This document shows, piece by piece, positions 46,700-55,738 of a DNA stretch of 64,000 nucleotides (position 1 is its first letter; each line of letters starts with the position of its first letter). The notes under the pieces were generated by a model. That model had not been told where the DNA came from. It searched no databases and saw only the letters and a program-made list of their open reading frames with translations. The translations under genes and the position numbers were made by a program. Origin of the DNA: Luteolibacter flavescens (GTDB taxonomy: Bacteria; Verrucomicrobiota; Verrucomicrobiia; Verrucomicrobiales; Akkermansiaceae); the NCBI RefSeq assembly GCF_025950085.1, contig NZ_JAPDDS010000009.1, forward strand, positions 62,001 to 126,000, read 5' to 3'.

Positions 46700-47943
46700 G
46701 GCGCCGCGCGCTCGCCGGTGAAGCGGATGAAGACACGTGAAGGATTCAGCCCCACCGATGCGGGGGAGAAGCTCAGCGTCCACGTGGCATAGAGCGGATC
46801 GGCCAGGTTCACCTTCGTCAGTGTGCCGCTGTAGTTCTGCCACGACGACAGGTTCGATGAAAACTGCGCGCCGAAGTTGTAGCCTTCGCGTGGTCCCTGG
46901 AAGGTGGCCGTAACCGTCCCTCCGGATCTGGTGAAGCTGCGCACCGGTGCCGGGTCCGCGCCGCTCTGCGGGGTGCCATTGAAAAGCAATTCCATCAGCG
47001 CGGTGCGACCGTCCGTATCGGGATCGCTGGCGGAGGAGAGTCCCGCGAGCGTCGAGCTGTAGCGACGCTCCCATGCGTCGATCAGGTGATCGCCATCGAG
47101 ATCGTCGGACTCATAGATCAGGAAGGCGCGACCGTTCTCGGCATTCGTGTAGGTCTTCGTTGGCACTGGCTGGCCGGGGAGTTGGACCTGCTTCACGCGG
47201 TTCAGACCGCTTTCCAGGCAGAAGAGGCGACCGTAGGCGTCGAACTTCAAGCCGCGTGGTCCCTGCAAACCGGACACGACCACTGCGGAGTTACCGTTTG
47301 CCGGATCCAGCGAGCGAATGGTCCCGGCGGAGTAGGACGAGTAATAGACCGCGCCCGTCTGCGGGTTCACGGCAATGCCCCATGGATCGGTCGCGGGGAA
47401 AGTCACCCGGTCCGCAGTCGAACTCGTCCACGAGCGGATCGCGCTGACGAAGTCACCGCCGGAGTCCGTGAACCAGACCCAGCCGCGCCCGGCGTCCCAG
47501 GCCACGTCATTCGGGCGCACGATGTTCCCGCCGGTCACGATCGCTTGGTCGGCCAGGGTCGTGAGGTGGAAGACATTCACCGTGTCATTCGCGGAATCGA
47601 GGTAGAAGAGCCGGCGGTTCGGCGAGTCGATGGCGATGCCGTGGAAGGTCGAGGCCGGGCGATTGATCAGGTTCGTCGCCGCGGGAGTTTGGGCCGAGGG
47701 ATCGATCCAGGCGATGCGCCCGCCCGTGGGGTCGGAGAAATAGACGCGCCCCGTCTCCGGATCGCTGGCCAGTCCCCAGGGATTGATCCCGCTCAGGTAG
47801 GGGGCCAGCGCGTCGGTGCCACCTTTCGAGTCGATGTGGAATTCCGGCGGTGATGTCGCATACACCACCGTGGCGGAGAGCGCGGGTGCCGCGGGAAGGA
47901 GAGCCAGGGCGATGGTCCACATTTTTGCGCGGCCGGACTTCAT
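46696..47943 (-). CDS. Exported beta-propeller protein with tail module
   Basis: This protein has about 415 residues, with a signal peptide (residues 8-24) and an NHL/YVTN-like propeller of about six repeats. Repeats take the form NPWGLASDPETGRVYFSD and DPWGIAVNPQTGAVYYSS (about 40-290). DLDGDHLIDAWERRY and DPDTDGRTALMELL then resemble the calcium-motif tail of other exported proteins in the window. A beta-rich end (RVFIRFTGE) closes the protein. An in-frame ATG at 47964 is also possible; 47943 is preferred because a -10 box lies 7 bases upstream. Confidence 0.8.
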   Translation of the reverse strand: MKSGRAKMWTIALALLPAAPALSATVVYATSPPEFHIDSKGGTDALAPYLSGINPWGLASDPETGRVYFSDPTGGRIAWIDPSAQTPAATNLINRPASTFHGIAIDSPNRRLFYLDSANDTVNVFHLTTLADQAIVTGGNIVRPNDVAWDAGRGWVWFTDSGGDFVSAIRSWTSSTADRVTFPATDPWGIAVNPQTGAVYYSSYSAGTIRSLDPANGNSAVVVSGLQGPRGLKFDAYGRLFCLESGLNRVKQVQLPGQPVPTKTYTNAENGRAFLIYESDDLDGDHLIDAWERRYSSTLAGLSSASDPDTDGRTALMELLFNGTPQSGADPAPVRSFTRSGGTVTATFQGPREGYNFGAQFSSNLSSWQNYSGTLTKVNLADPLYATWTLSFSPASVGLNPSRVFIRFTGERAAP

Positions 47944-47950
47944 GTCTTGC

Positions 47951-47979
47951 AGGCTACCGGGCATTTTTGATTGAGTAAA
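47951..47979 (-). promoter_or_regulatory. Predicted promoter of the beta-propeller gene
   Basis: On the minus strand TTTACT (47979-47974), a 17-base spacer and TAGCCT (47956-47951) end 7 bases before the ATG at 47943. Confidence 0.45.
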
Positions 47980-48026
47980 GATAAGGACGCACAAGCATTC
48001 CGAGCCTCGCCAATTTCCACCCGCTC

Positions 48027-48572
48027 ATGTCCAACCCTTACATCGGCGAAATCCGGATGGTCGGCTTCAATTTCGCACCACCCGGCTGGGCGCTGTGCCA
48101 CGGCCAGCTTCTCGCTATCTCGGAGTATGAGGTGTTATTCCAGTTGATCGGGACTACCTACGGCGGGGATGGGCAGCAGACTTTCGCGGTGCCGGACCTG
48201 CGTGGAAGAGCACCCGTCCACATGGGTCAGGGCCCGACCCTCAGTCCGCGGACTCTCGGCCAATTTTCCGGCTCGGAGACGGAGACAATCGTCACACAGC
48301 AACTCCCGGCCCATTCCCACCCGCTTTCGTCCGTGGGAGTGCCCTCGACGAACCTGGTGGGGAATGCTGCATCTCCCGGTAGCCTGCGCCTTGCCCGCGC
48401 GAGCGATGGCGAGAAGAACTACTCTTCCGATGTAGCCGACGGCGCCATCGCTCTCGCCTTCACAGGGAATACCCAGCCTGTGGGCAATACCATGCCACAC
48501 GCGAATCTGCCGCCGTTCCTCACGGTGAATTTCATCATCTCGCTCTTCGGCATCTTTCCTTCTCCCACTTGA
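48027..48572 (+). CDS. Tail-collar protein (microcystin-dependent-protein-like) 1
   Basis: The protein has 181 residues. It shows the phage tail-collar pattern IGEIRMVGFNFAPPGWALCHGQLL, TTYGGDGQQTFAVPDLRGR and the C-terminal PHANLPPFLTVNFIISLFGIFP. The HSHP motif (LPAHSHPLS) is typical. Outside phages such proteins occur in small chromosomal clusters of unknown role. No other tail gene is nearby. It forms a run with a paralogue (48612) and a GNAT gene, divergent from the beta-propeller/DUF6916 pair. Confidence 0.88.
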   Translation: MSNPYIGEIRMVGFNFAPPGWALCHGQLLAISEYEVLFQLIGTTYGGDGQQTFAVPDLRGRAPVHMGQGPTLSPRTLGQFSGSETETIVTQQLPAHSHPLSSVGVPSTNLVGNAASPGSLRLARASDGEKNYSSDVADGAIALAFTGNTQPVGNTMPHANLPPFLTVNFIISLFGIFPSPT

Positions 48573-48611
48573 GCGCCACCCGCTTCACCAAGATCCAACC
48601 CAACTCTTCCC

Positions 48612-49154
48612 ATGGCAGATCCTTTCGTCGCAGAAATCAGGATGGCAGGCTTCAACTTCGCCCCGGTAGGCTGGGCGCAGTGCAGTGGCCAGTTGCTCTC
48701 GATCCAGCAAAATACCGCACTCTTTTCCCTGCTGGGCACCACCTACGGGGGTAACGGCAACACGACATTCGCTCTGCCGGATCTTCGTGGCCGGATGCCT
48801 ATCCACCAGGGGCAGGGCCCGGGCGGCCTCACCAGCCGTACGCTGGGAAGTTCGGGCGGCAGCGAGAACGTGACTCTCACCACCGCAGAGATCCCGGCCC
48901 ACACGCATGCGCTTACCGGAGGCACCCTACCCACCGTGCAGGCGGCGGGCAACCAGACGACGCCGAATGGCAACCGCCTGTCGCGCGCCAGCGATGGCGA
49001 GAGCAATTTCTCGAATGCGGCGGCGGATGGTAGCATCGCGCTTACGGGCAATACGTCCTCGGTCGGCGGTGGCTTGGCGCACAACAACATGCCTCCATTC
49101 CTCACGGTAAATTTCATCATCGCGCTGCAGGGGATCTTCCCGCAGCGGCCCTGA
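48612..49154 (+). CDS. Tail-collar protein (microcystin-dependent-protein-like) 2
   Basis: The protein has 180 residues and is a clear paralogue of the gene 39 bases upstream. It has VAEIRMAGFNFAPVGWAQCSGQLL, TTYGGNGNTTFALPDLRGRMP, IPAHTHALTGG and NNMPPFLTVNFIIALQGIFPQ. The middle region (about 95-140) differs most between the two copies, which would fit different binding partners. The tandem pair probably arose by local duplication. Confidence 0.9.
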   Translation: MADPFVAEIRMAGFNFAPVGWAQCSGQLLSIQQNTALFSLLGTTYGGNGNTTFALPDLRGRMPIHQGQGPGGLTSRTLGSSGGSENVTLTTAEIPAHTHALTGGTLPTVQAAGNQTTPNGNRLSRASDGESNFSNAAADGSIALTGNTSSVGGGLAHNNMPPFLTVNFIIALQGIFPQRP

Positions 49155-49161
49155 GTCACAC

Positions 49162-49656
49162 GTGTTCCGCCTCGCCACGGTCTCCCTGCGGCCGGAGGTT
49201 CCGGAGGACCGGGATTTCCTGGTCGATCTGTATCTGTCCACGCGGGACGATGAGGCGGGCTTCCGCGACCTGCCTCCGGCGGAGCGCACCCGCTGGCTCG
49301 TCCAGCAATACGAGTGGCAGACGCTCTCCTACCGGCAGACCTATCCGCATGCGTGGTTCACCATCGTCATGGTGGAGGGGCGTCCGGCAGGGCGTCTCTA
49401 TGTCGCGCGGATGACCGATTGCCTGCGCGTCATGGATATCTCGCTGCTGCCGGAATTCCGTGGCCACGGCATCGGCACGCAGCTCCTGAAGAATGTCCAG
49501 GCGGAGGGCCAGCGGACCCAGGTGCCGGTGCGGTTGGAGGCGGTGATCGGCGATCCGGTGCAGGGATTTTACCAGCGGCTCGGCTTTCGCATCATCAGGA
49601 CCTCGGCGATGCGCCATACCATGGAATGGACTCCTCCACGGCCGCCGGGAAGTTGA
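49162..49656 (+). CDS. GNAT-family acetyltransferase
   Basis: This 164-residue protein has the acyl-CoA binding motif A, LPEFRGHGIGTQLLKNV, and motif B-like DPVQGFYQRLGFRII. The N-terminus (LRPEVPEDRDFLVDLYLSTRDDE) is as in GNATs found beside tail-collar proteins. It starts with GTG, 7 bases after the second collar gene. It may modify a collar protein or a linked surface component, but this is inference from gene order. Confidence 0.85.
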   Translation: MFRLATVSLRPEVPEDRDFLVDLYLSTRDDEAGFRDLPPAERTRWLVQQYEWQTLSYRQTYPHAWFTIVMVEGRPAGRLYVARMTDCLRVMDISLLPEFRGHGIGTQLLKNVQAEGQRTQVPVRLEAVIGDPVQGFYQRLGFRIIRTSAMRHTMEWTPPRPPGS

Positions 49657-49861
49657 GTGATGTTGTTGATCAGATTGTGTGAAATGTTTGTCTGTCTCGG
49701 AGTGCTTCCGGGGCGATTTGTAGGGGAATACCCAACTTGAGCGGTGATGTGCCGGATTCGAATTGATATCCGCGGGAGGTGGCGGGATAGCTCGTGCACC
49801 CCCCGGCGTGATGCGCTGATCCCTCCCTCATCGATTACGCGCCGCAATCCCCCCGTTGCGA

Positions 49862-52800
49862 ATGAATTGGTCTCCCCTCCCTCTCCGCGTCCTCGCGGCT
49901 GGCCTCGCTGCCCTCGCCCTCGCGGCGGGTGCCACCTTGCCCGAATACGGCACCGCGCCGGTCATCAGTGAATTCCTCGCGTCGAATGGCAGCGGCCTCA
50001 CGGATCAATTCGGCAACCGCGAGGACTGGATCGAGGTACACAATCCGACGAAGGCCGCGGTGAACCTGAACGGCTGGTATCTCACGGGAAATGCCACGAA
50101 CCTGAAGAAGTGGAAATTCCCCGCGGTGACGCTCCCGGCGAATGGCTATCTCGTGGTCTTCGCGTCGAACCGCGACCTGCGGAACGCGGCCAATCCGCTC
50201 CACACGAATTTCAAGCTCGGTGCCTCCGGCGAATATCTCGCGCTGGTGCGGCCTGACGGGACGACGATCGTCTCGGAATACGCGCCGACCTTCCCCGCGC
50301 AGGTGTCGGACATTTCCTACGGCCTGACGCCGGTGGCAGGGGAGTCATCGGTGTTGCTGGCGGCGGGTGCCCCGGCGGACGTGCTGGTGCCGTCCGGGCC
50401 GCTGCCTGCGAACTGGAAGCTGCCGACTTTCACGCCGGATGCCTCGTGGTCCAGCGGGCTCTCCGCGGTGGGGTATGATACCACGCCGATGATTGCGGGC
50501 GGGGCGAAGATCCTGCTGGTGGTGGACACGTCAGCGAATGCCGCCGCGCGCGCCGGGGACCAGACGCTGGTGAACCGCCTGACGAATACCCACGGCCACG
50601 TGGTTACCACCGTGGACGACAATGCGGTGCAAGCCGCCGATGCCACGGGCAAGGACCTGGTGTTCGTTTCCTCTACCGTTTCCGCCAGCGCGGTGAATAC
50701 GAAGCTGAAGGACGTGACGGTGCCGGTCGTGAATTGCGAGCGCGGCCTGACCGATGACTTCCTGCTCAGCGTGGCGGGCTCCGCGGTGAGCGCTCAGACG
50801 GCGGTGCATCTCACCACGGTCGGCGCGGCCCATCCGCTCGGCGCGGGCTTCCCCGCCGGGCCGCTCACGGTGCGCAGTTCGGCAGGCAATCTGAATGCCG
50901 CGGATCTCTCGAATCTCGCGCCGGATGCCGTGGTGGTGGCCACCGCGGACGCGGGGAAGCCGGTGATCCTGGAAGTGGCGGCCGGCAAGAAGCTCCGCGG
51001 AGGTGTCATCGCCCCGGCGAGCCGCATCCACTTCTTCCTCGATGACGACGGGCTGGGTCCTCTCACGGCGAGCGGGCTGGCGATCTTTGACGCATGCATC
51101 CTCCATGCTCTCGGCGATTTCGTGCCGCCCCCGCCGTATCACGATCTCATCGGCCACGACATCGAGCCGGCCATGCATGGCGTGCGCTCGACCGCGGCGA
51201 TGCGCTTCACCTTCGTGCCTGAGTCTGTCTCTCAGCTCCGTGCCCTGCTGCTGAAAATGCGCTGCGACGATGGCTATGTGGCGTGGTTGAATGGAGTGGA
51301 AATCGCGCGCCGCAATGCCCCGGCGAATCCCACCTGGAACTCCGCCGCCACCGCTGCAAGCCCGGGCATGGACCTGGAGAGCATCGACATCAGCAACCGG
51401 CTTGGCCTGCTCGTCGCGGGCGAGACGAACGTGCTGGCGATCCAGGGGCTGAATGTCTCCGCCGCCGACGATGACTTCCTCGTGATGCCGGAGGTGGTCG
51501 CGGCCACGGGCATCACGACGAAGGAGGAATACTACACGACCGCCACGCCTGCCGCGGCGAACATGACCAGCACGCTCGGCATGGTGCCGGAGGTAGTCTT
51601 CAGCAAGGAGCGCGGGTATTTCAATGCGCCCTTTTCCCTCGTGCTCACGAGCCCCATGGCGGAGACGCAGATCCGCTACACCACGGACGGCACCGCACCC
51701 ACCGCGACCACCGGGCAGATCTACACCGCGCCCATCCCGGTCTCCACCACCGCCACCATCCGCGCTTGTGCCTATCGCACCGGCTACACCTCGTTGCGAC
51801 CGGAGACGCGGACGTATCTCTACCTGCCGGACATCATCCAGCAGCCCGCCACCATCGCCGGATGGCCGAATCCCCTGATCAGCACCGGCACCGTGACAAA
51901 GGTGCACGACTACGAGATGGACCCGACGCTGGTGTCCGACCCCGCTTTCCGCGATGAGCTGATCGAGGGCTTCGCCGACATCCCCACCGTCTCCGTGGTC
52001 GTGAAGAAGACCGACATGTGGACGGCGGCGGGCGAGGGGGGCTTCTACCGCGGCACGGACCTCGAGCGCGCCGCCTCAGTGGAATACATCAATCCGGAGA
52101 ACCCCGAGGAAACCACCCAGGCGGATTGCGGCATCCAAGGCCACAGCCACGACCGCATGAAGCGCTCGCTGCGGCTGTCCTTCAAGGCGGCGTATGGCGA
52201 CAAGAAATTCGACTCTGCCATCTTCACCGGCGTCCCGTGGGGCGGCGAGGCGGGCAATCGCGAGGTGGACAACATCGTGCTCCGCGCGGGGAACAACCAC
52301 AGCTTTGCCCGGAGCTGGAATCCCACGACCAGCACTTGCACGGAGGATGAATTCTACCGCGCGACGCAGATCGCGATGGGCCGTCCGGGCTCGCCGGGGC
52401 GCTTCGTCCACCTCTTCATCAATGGCGTCTATTGGGGCCTCTACAATGCGGTGCAGCGCCCGGATGCGGACTTCGCCGCGAGTTCGCTCGGCGGGGAAAA
52501 GGAGGAGTGGTTCAGCGTGAACCACGGTGGCGTCCACGGCGGCGGGGACAGCACCCGCTGGGACTACCTGACGACCACGCTGGTGGGGAAGAACATGGCG
52601 AATGCCGCAAACTACGCCGAGCTCGGCCAGTATGTGGATCTGCCCGCCTTCGTGGACTACGTGCTGTGCGCGTTCTTCATCGGCATGGATGACTGGCCGC
52701 TGAACAACTGGTGGGGTGGGAATCGCAATACCCCGGCGGGGCCATTCCAGTTCTTCACATGGGACGGTGAGACCTCATGGGGCACGGGCAATGGCTCGAA

Positions 52801-54424
52801 CACCACGGCCTGGGTCCATCCGAATTTCCGCGCGATCAATCCGATCTCCAGTGCCGCTCCGGCGGCGAAGATCTGGCAGGCCGCCCGTGCGAACCCGAAC
52901 TTCATCGCCCTAGTCGGGGATCGGCTGCAGAAGCACATCTCCGCGGGCGGCGCGCTTAGTACTGCGGAAGTAGTAGCTCGCTGGGACCGCATCAATACCC
53001 ATGTCGAGGATGCCATCTACGGCGAGTCCGCACGCTGGGGGGACACGATGCAAGAGCCGCCCACGCGACCGACCATTGAGTGGCGCAACGAGGTGAACCG
53101 CGTGCGGAACATCATGCTCACCGGCACGCCCGCGGGCACGGGCACCACCGAGAATTCAACTCTCCTGCGGAATGCGATGCGTGTGCAGGGATACTTTCCG
53201 GCCATCGACGCCCCGGCCTTCAGCGAGGAGGGCGGTGAGGTGGCGCAGGGCTACCAGCTCGGCATGACGAATCCGAATGCCACGGGCACGATCTACTACA
53301 CGGTGGACGGCACCGATCCCCGGCTCGCAGGCGGCGGTATCTCATCCGCCGCGACCGCTTACTCCGGTGCGGTGGTGATTCCGTATTCGCTCGTCGTGAA
53401 GGCCCGCGTGCGGCAGGGCACCGTGTGGAGCGCGCTGAATGAACGCAGCTTCATTTCAGAAGGTCCCGCCCCGCTCCGCATTACCGAGATCATGTATCAT
53501 CCAGCGGACCCGGATGCGGAGGAACTCGCCGAGGGATTTTCAGACCAGAATGAATTCGAGTTCCTGGAGTTCCGGAACATCGGCACTGAGGGGCTGGATC
53601 TCACGGGAGCCACCTTCACCAGCGGCCTCACCTTCACCTTCGGCGAGAAGACACTGCCACTTGGCGGGACGATCCTGCTGGTAAAAAATGCCGCCGCTTT
53701 CGTGGCCCGCTACGGCACGGAGATCCCGGTGGACGGTGTGTATGACGGGAGCCTGGACAATGGTGGCGAGCGCCTGCGGCTGAAGAACGCGCAGGGGCAG
53801 ACGCTCTTTGACATCACCTACGACGACGGCTGGCATCCCGCCTCGGATGGCGAGGGGCACTCTCTGGTGCCGGTGGATCTCGCTGCACCGCTATCAGCCT
53901 TCGCGTCGGCATCCGGCTGGCGGGCGAGCACCCGCATCCATGGCTCGCCGGGTGCCACCGATCCTCCGTCCGATCCGGTCGAGCCACCTCCTCTCACCTT
54001 CGTTTCGTGGCGGCAAGATGTCTTCGACTCCACCGAACTCGCCGATGTGACCGTCAGCGGTGCGGACGCGGACCCGGATGGCGATGGCTTGGCGAACGTC
54101 CTGGAATATGTGATCGGCACCGATCCGAAGGTCCCGCAGTCATCGCGTGCCGGAGTGGCTGGTGCGCTCGTGACGCGTGGCGCGCCGGATCTGGTGCCCA
54201 CCTCGGAAGGCTGGCGCTTCATCTATGCGCGGCGGAGGCAGGAGACACTAGGCGGCCTCACCGTGGTGGCGCAGACCTGTGGCGAGCTCAGCGCGTGGAC
54301 GTCGCTCCCTGCGGCTGTTGTCATCGGTGGTGATGACGAGGTGGAAGTGCTCGCCGTGGACCTGCCGCCGGGCGGGCCCGGGCCTGCGTTCTTCCGTCTG
54401 TCCGTGACGGTGGATGCACCTTGA
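49862..54424 (+). CDS. Giant exported protein: lamin-tail, CotH-like and tail modules
   Basis: The protein has about 1520 residues and a signal peptide (about 1-24). Domains in order: lamin-tail (about 32-145, ISEFLASNGSGLTDQFG, EDWIEVHNPT); an unassigned region; chitobiase-like FN3 module (about 580-650, IRYTTDGTAPTATTG); CotH-kinase-like domain (about 705-1085) with GHSHDRMKRSLRLSFK, INGVYWGLYNAVQRPD and FFTWDGETSWG; a second chitobiase-like module (about 1130-1190); and a second lamin-tail (about 1205-1365). The end (about 1380-1520) has DPDGDGLANVLEYVIGTDPK and a beta-rich end. CotH-type proteins phosphorylate surface proteins in spore formers; the target here is unknown. A TTG at 49856 is a poorer start than the ATG at 49862. 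Confidence 0.85.
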   Translation: MNWSPLPLRVLAAGLAALALAAGATLPEYGTAPVISEFLASNGSGLTDQFGNREDWIEVHNPTKAAVNLNGWYLTGNATNLKKWKFPAVTLPANGYLVVFASNRDLRNAANPLHTNFKLGASGEYLALVRPDGTTIVSEYAPTFPAQVSDISYGLTPVAGESSVLLAAGAPADVLVPSGPLPANWKLPTFTPDASWSSGLSAVGYDTTPMIAGGAKILLVVDTSANAAARAGDQTLVNRLTNTHGHVVTTVDDNAVQAADATGKDLVFVSSTVSASAVNTKLKDVTVPVVNCERGLTDDFLLSVAGSAVSAQTAVHLTTVGAAHPLGAGFPAGPLTVRSSAGNLNAADLSNLAPDAVVVATADAGKPVILEVAAGKKLRGGVIAPASRIHFFLDDDGLGPLTASGLAIFDACILHALGDFVPPPPYHDLIGHDIEPAMHGVRSTAAMRFTFVPESVSQLRALLLKMRCDDGYVAWLNGVEIARRNAPANPTWNSAATAASPGMDLESIDISNRLGLLVAGETNVLAIQGLNVSAADDDFLVMPEVVAATGITTKEEYYTTATPAAANMTSTLGMVPEVVFSKERGYFNAPFSLVLTSPMAETQIRYTTDGTAPTATTGQIYTAPIPVSTTATIRACAYRTGYTSLRPETRTYLYLPDIIQQPATIAGWPNPLISTGTVTKVHDYEMDPTLVSDPAFRDELIEGFADIPTVSVVVKKTDMWTAAGEGGFYRGTDLERAASVEYINPENPEETTQADCGIQGHSHDRMKRSLRLSFKAAYGDKKFDSAIFTGVPWGGEAGNREVDNIVLRAGNNHSFARSWNPTTSTCTEDEFYRATQIAMGRPGSPGRFVHLFINGVYWGLYNAVQRPDADFAASSLGGEKEEWFSVNHGGVHGGGDSTRWDYLTTTLVGKNMANAANYAELGQYVDLPAFVDYVLCAFFIGMDDWPLNNWWGGNRNTPAGPFQFFTWDGETSWGTGNGSNTTAWVHPNFRAINPISSAAPAAKIWQAARANPNFIALVGDRLQKHISAGGALSTAEVVARWDRINTHVEDAIYGESARWGDTMQEPPTRPTIEWRNEVNRVRNIMLTGTPAGTGTTENSTLLRNAMRVQGYFPAIDAPAFSEEGGEVAQGYQLGMTNPNATGTIYYTVDGTDPRLAGGGISSAATAYSGAVVIPYSLVVKARVRQGTVWSALNERSFISEGPAPLRITEIMYHPADPDAEELAEGFSDQNEFEFLEFRNIGTEGLDLTGATFTSGLTFTFGEKTLPLGGTILLVKNAAAFVARYGTEIPVDGVYDGSLDNGGERLRLKNAQGQTLFDITYDDGWHPASDGEGHSLVPVDLAAPLSAFASASGWRASTRIHGSPGATDPPSDPVEPPPLTFVSWRQDVFDSTELADVTVSGADADPDGDGLANVLEYVIGTDPKVPQSSRAGVAGALVTRGAPDLVPTSEGWRFIYARRRQETLGGLTVVAQTCGELSAWTSLPAAVVIGGDDEVEVLAVDLPPGGPGPAFFRLSVTVDAP

Positions 54425-54437
54425 GACGGGGCGCACG

Positions 54438-54462
54438 AAAAAGGGCCGGGTGATCCCGGCCC
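54438..54462 (-). terminator. Rho-independent terminator shared by convergent genes
   Basis: GGGCCGGG (54443-54450), loop TGAT, then CCCGGCCC (54455-54462). On the minus strand the stem is followed by a T-run (54442-54438). It serves the small gene at 54497 and possibly the giant gene on the plus strand. Confidence 0.85.
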
Positions 54463-54496
54463 GTGTTGCTCTCCGACGTGCGAAGATGCCGGTCGA

Positions 54497-54796
54497 TCAA
54501 TCGAGCGAATACTCGCCGTCCTCGCCGATGCCGATCCACTTCAGGCGGCCGAAGGCGCGCAGGATGGCGGGCGTGAGTTCTTCCGCCTCGTCTTCCGCAT
54601 GCTCGACCGTCGCGGAGCGGGTGAGGCCGCGCATGGACTCGATGCTGATCACCGTGCGCGAGCCTTCGAAGTGAATCCAGTCGCCCCAGTTCTTCGACTC
54701 GTGGCGCGGGTAGAGCTTCTCCTTGCGGAGCGCATCGACGACTTCCTTGATCGTGCAGGGTTCTTCGGAATCGGGCAGTTGCAGGACGGTTTCCAT
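54497..54796 (-). CDS. Conserved-looking small cytosolic protein, unknown
   Basis: This protein has about 99 residues from the ATG at 54796. It is acidic, with TIKEVVDALRKEKLYPRHES, a middle strand WGDWIHFEGSRTVISIES and a C-terminus GRLKWIGIGEDGEYSLD. There is no signal or membrane segment. I do not recognise the family. A good terminator follows, supporting a real gene. The frame stays open 72 bases upstream (GTG/ATG codons), but the part before 54796 reads as compositional noise. Confidence 0.65.
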   Translation of the reverse strand: METVLQLPDSEEPCTIKEVVDALRKEKLYPRHESKNWGDWIHFEGSRTVISIESMRGLTRSATVEHAEDEAEELTPAILRAFGRLKWIGIGEDGEYSLD

Positions 54797-54980
54797 GTGC
54801 GGGTGGCGAACGTGAGGGGAATGCGGGGCGAATGGAAGCTTCGCATCGCCGTAAATACAAGCCGCCACTTTCCATCCGTGGTCATGGTGGTGACATCACG
54901 TAGGCATCGGGTGAAGCCGGCCGTCGGGATGGTCTCCGCACTGTCACCAGTACAACCACGAAAAATGCCGCGCATGCGTC

Positions 54981-55083
54981 AGCCACCGGGAACGCGGAAT
55001 TCATTCCGCCCAGGTCATCCGCGCAAGCCATCACCAGAAAACAACCACCGACGAAGCTCCGCTCTTTCGGCATTCCTCAAGCA
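54981..55083. repeat. Leader repeat, copy 1
   Basis: About 100 bases directly before the first GspG-like gene, nearly identical to 55636-55738. It includes the palindrome GCGGAATTCATTCCGC (54994-55009). Confidence 0.85.
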
Positions 55084-55632
55084 ATGGGAAAGTTCCTCGC
55101 GATGATTTCGTTTGCGGTGGCATCACTCCTGATGCTGACAGGTTGCAAGCCGGAGGGAACGCGATCCAATCGCATCGTCGGCAACATGGCTTTGATCTCA
55201 GCAGCTCTCAAGATGTTCAAGGTGCATGCCGGGAGATATCCCACCGAAGAAGAGGGCCTGAAGGCTCTGATCGAAAGGCCTGCGACCTATCCCGAGAACA
55301 AGCGATGGACGAAGATCATGGACAAGCTGCCGCTGGATCCATGGGGTAATCCATACCAATACGTGAAGAGCGATGATCCGTCGGAGATCGACATGCCAGA
55401 TTGGACGTTTGACGGCCACGGCCTCTATTCACTCGGTCCTGACGGCATCTCGAATTCCCGTGGATGCGATGATGAGGACCTCAACTCGTGGGATGAGTCT
55501 TCGATGGACAAACGGCCGCTCGGACAGAGGATGCTGGAGTCTCGGCATGCTCCCTACGCCGGTGCCGCGATCCTCGCCCTGATCTTGTGCATCGGCACCA
55601 TCCTGCGAGGACGCAAGGGGGCAACCGCCTGA
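55084..55632 (+). CDS. GspG C-terminal-domain lipoprotein, copy 1
   Basis: The protein has 182 residues. A signal ends in MLTGC (lipobox), so the protein is probably lipid-anchored. The body carries the type II secretion pseudopilin GspG-like soluble domain: AALKMFKVHAGRYPTEEEGL, LPLDPWGNPYQYV and LYSLGPDGISNS. The prepilin peptidase site and the long pilin helix are missing, so it is not a working pseudopilin. A second hydrophobic helix lies at about 158-175. It is paired with a diverged copy 106 bases downstream and shares the same leader sequence. Confidence 0.8.
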   Translation: MGKFLAMISFAVASLLMLTGCKPEGTRSNRIVGNMALISAALKMFKVHAGRYPTEEEGLKALIERPATYPENKRWTKIMDKLPLDPWGNPYQYVKSDDPSEIDMPDWTFDGHGLYSLGPDGISNSRGCDDEDLNSWDESSMDKRPLGQRMLESRHAPYAGAAILALILCIGTILRGRKGATA

Positions 55633-55635
55633 TCA

Positions 55636-55738
55636 AGCCACCGGGAACGCGGAATTCATTCCGCCCGGGTCATCCGCACAATCCATCACCAGAAAACATC
55701 CACCGACAAAGCTCCGGCCTTTCGGCATTCCACAAGCA
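55636..55738. repeat. Leader repeat, copy 2
   Basis: Near-identical to 54981-55083, with the same GCGGAATTCATTCCGC palindrome. It starts 655 bases after copy 1 and directly precedes the second gene copy. Confidence 0.85.

Noticed and set aside
48027-49154. Prophage remnant
   Set aside because: Only tail-collar genes are present. No integrase, capsid, portal, lysis gene or attachment-site repeat was seen within 10 kb.
49745-49800. tRNA-like 3' end (TTCGAATC) on the minus strand
   Set aside because: The T-stem does not pair and no anticodon or D-arm can be built upstream.
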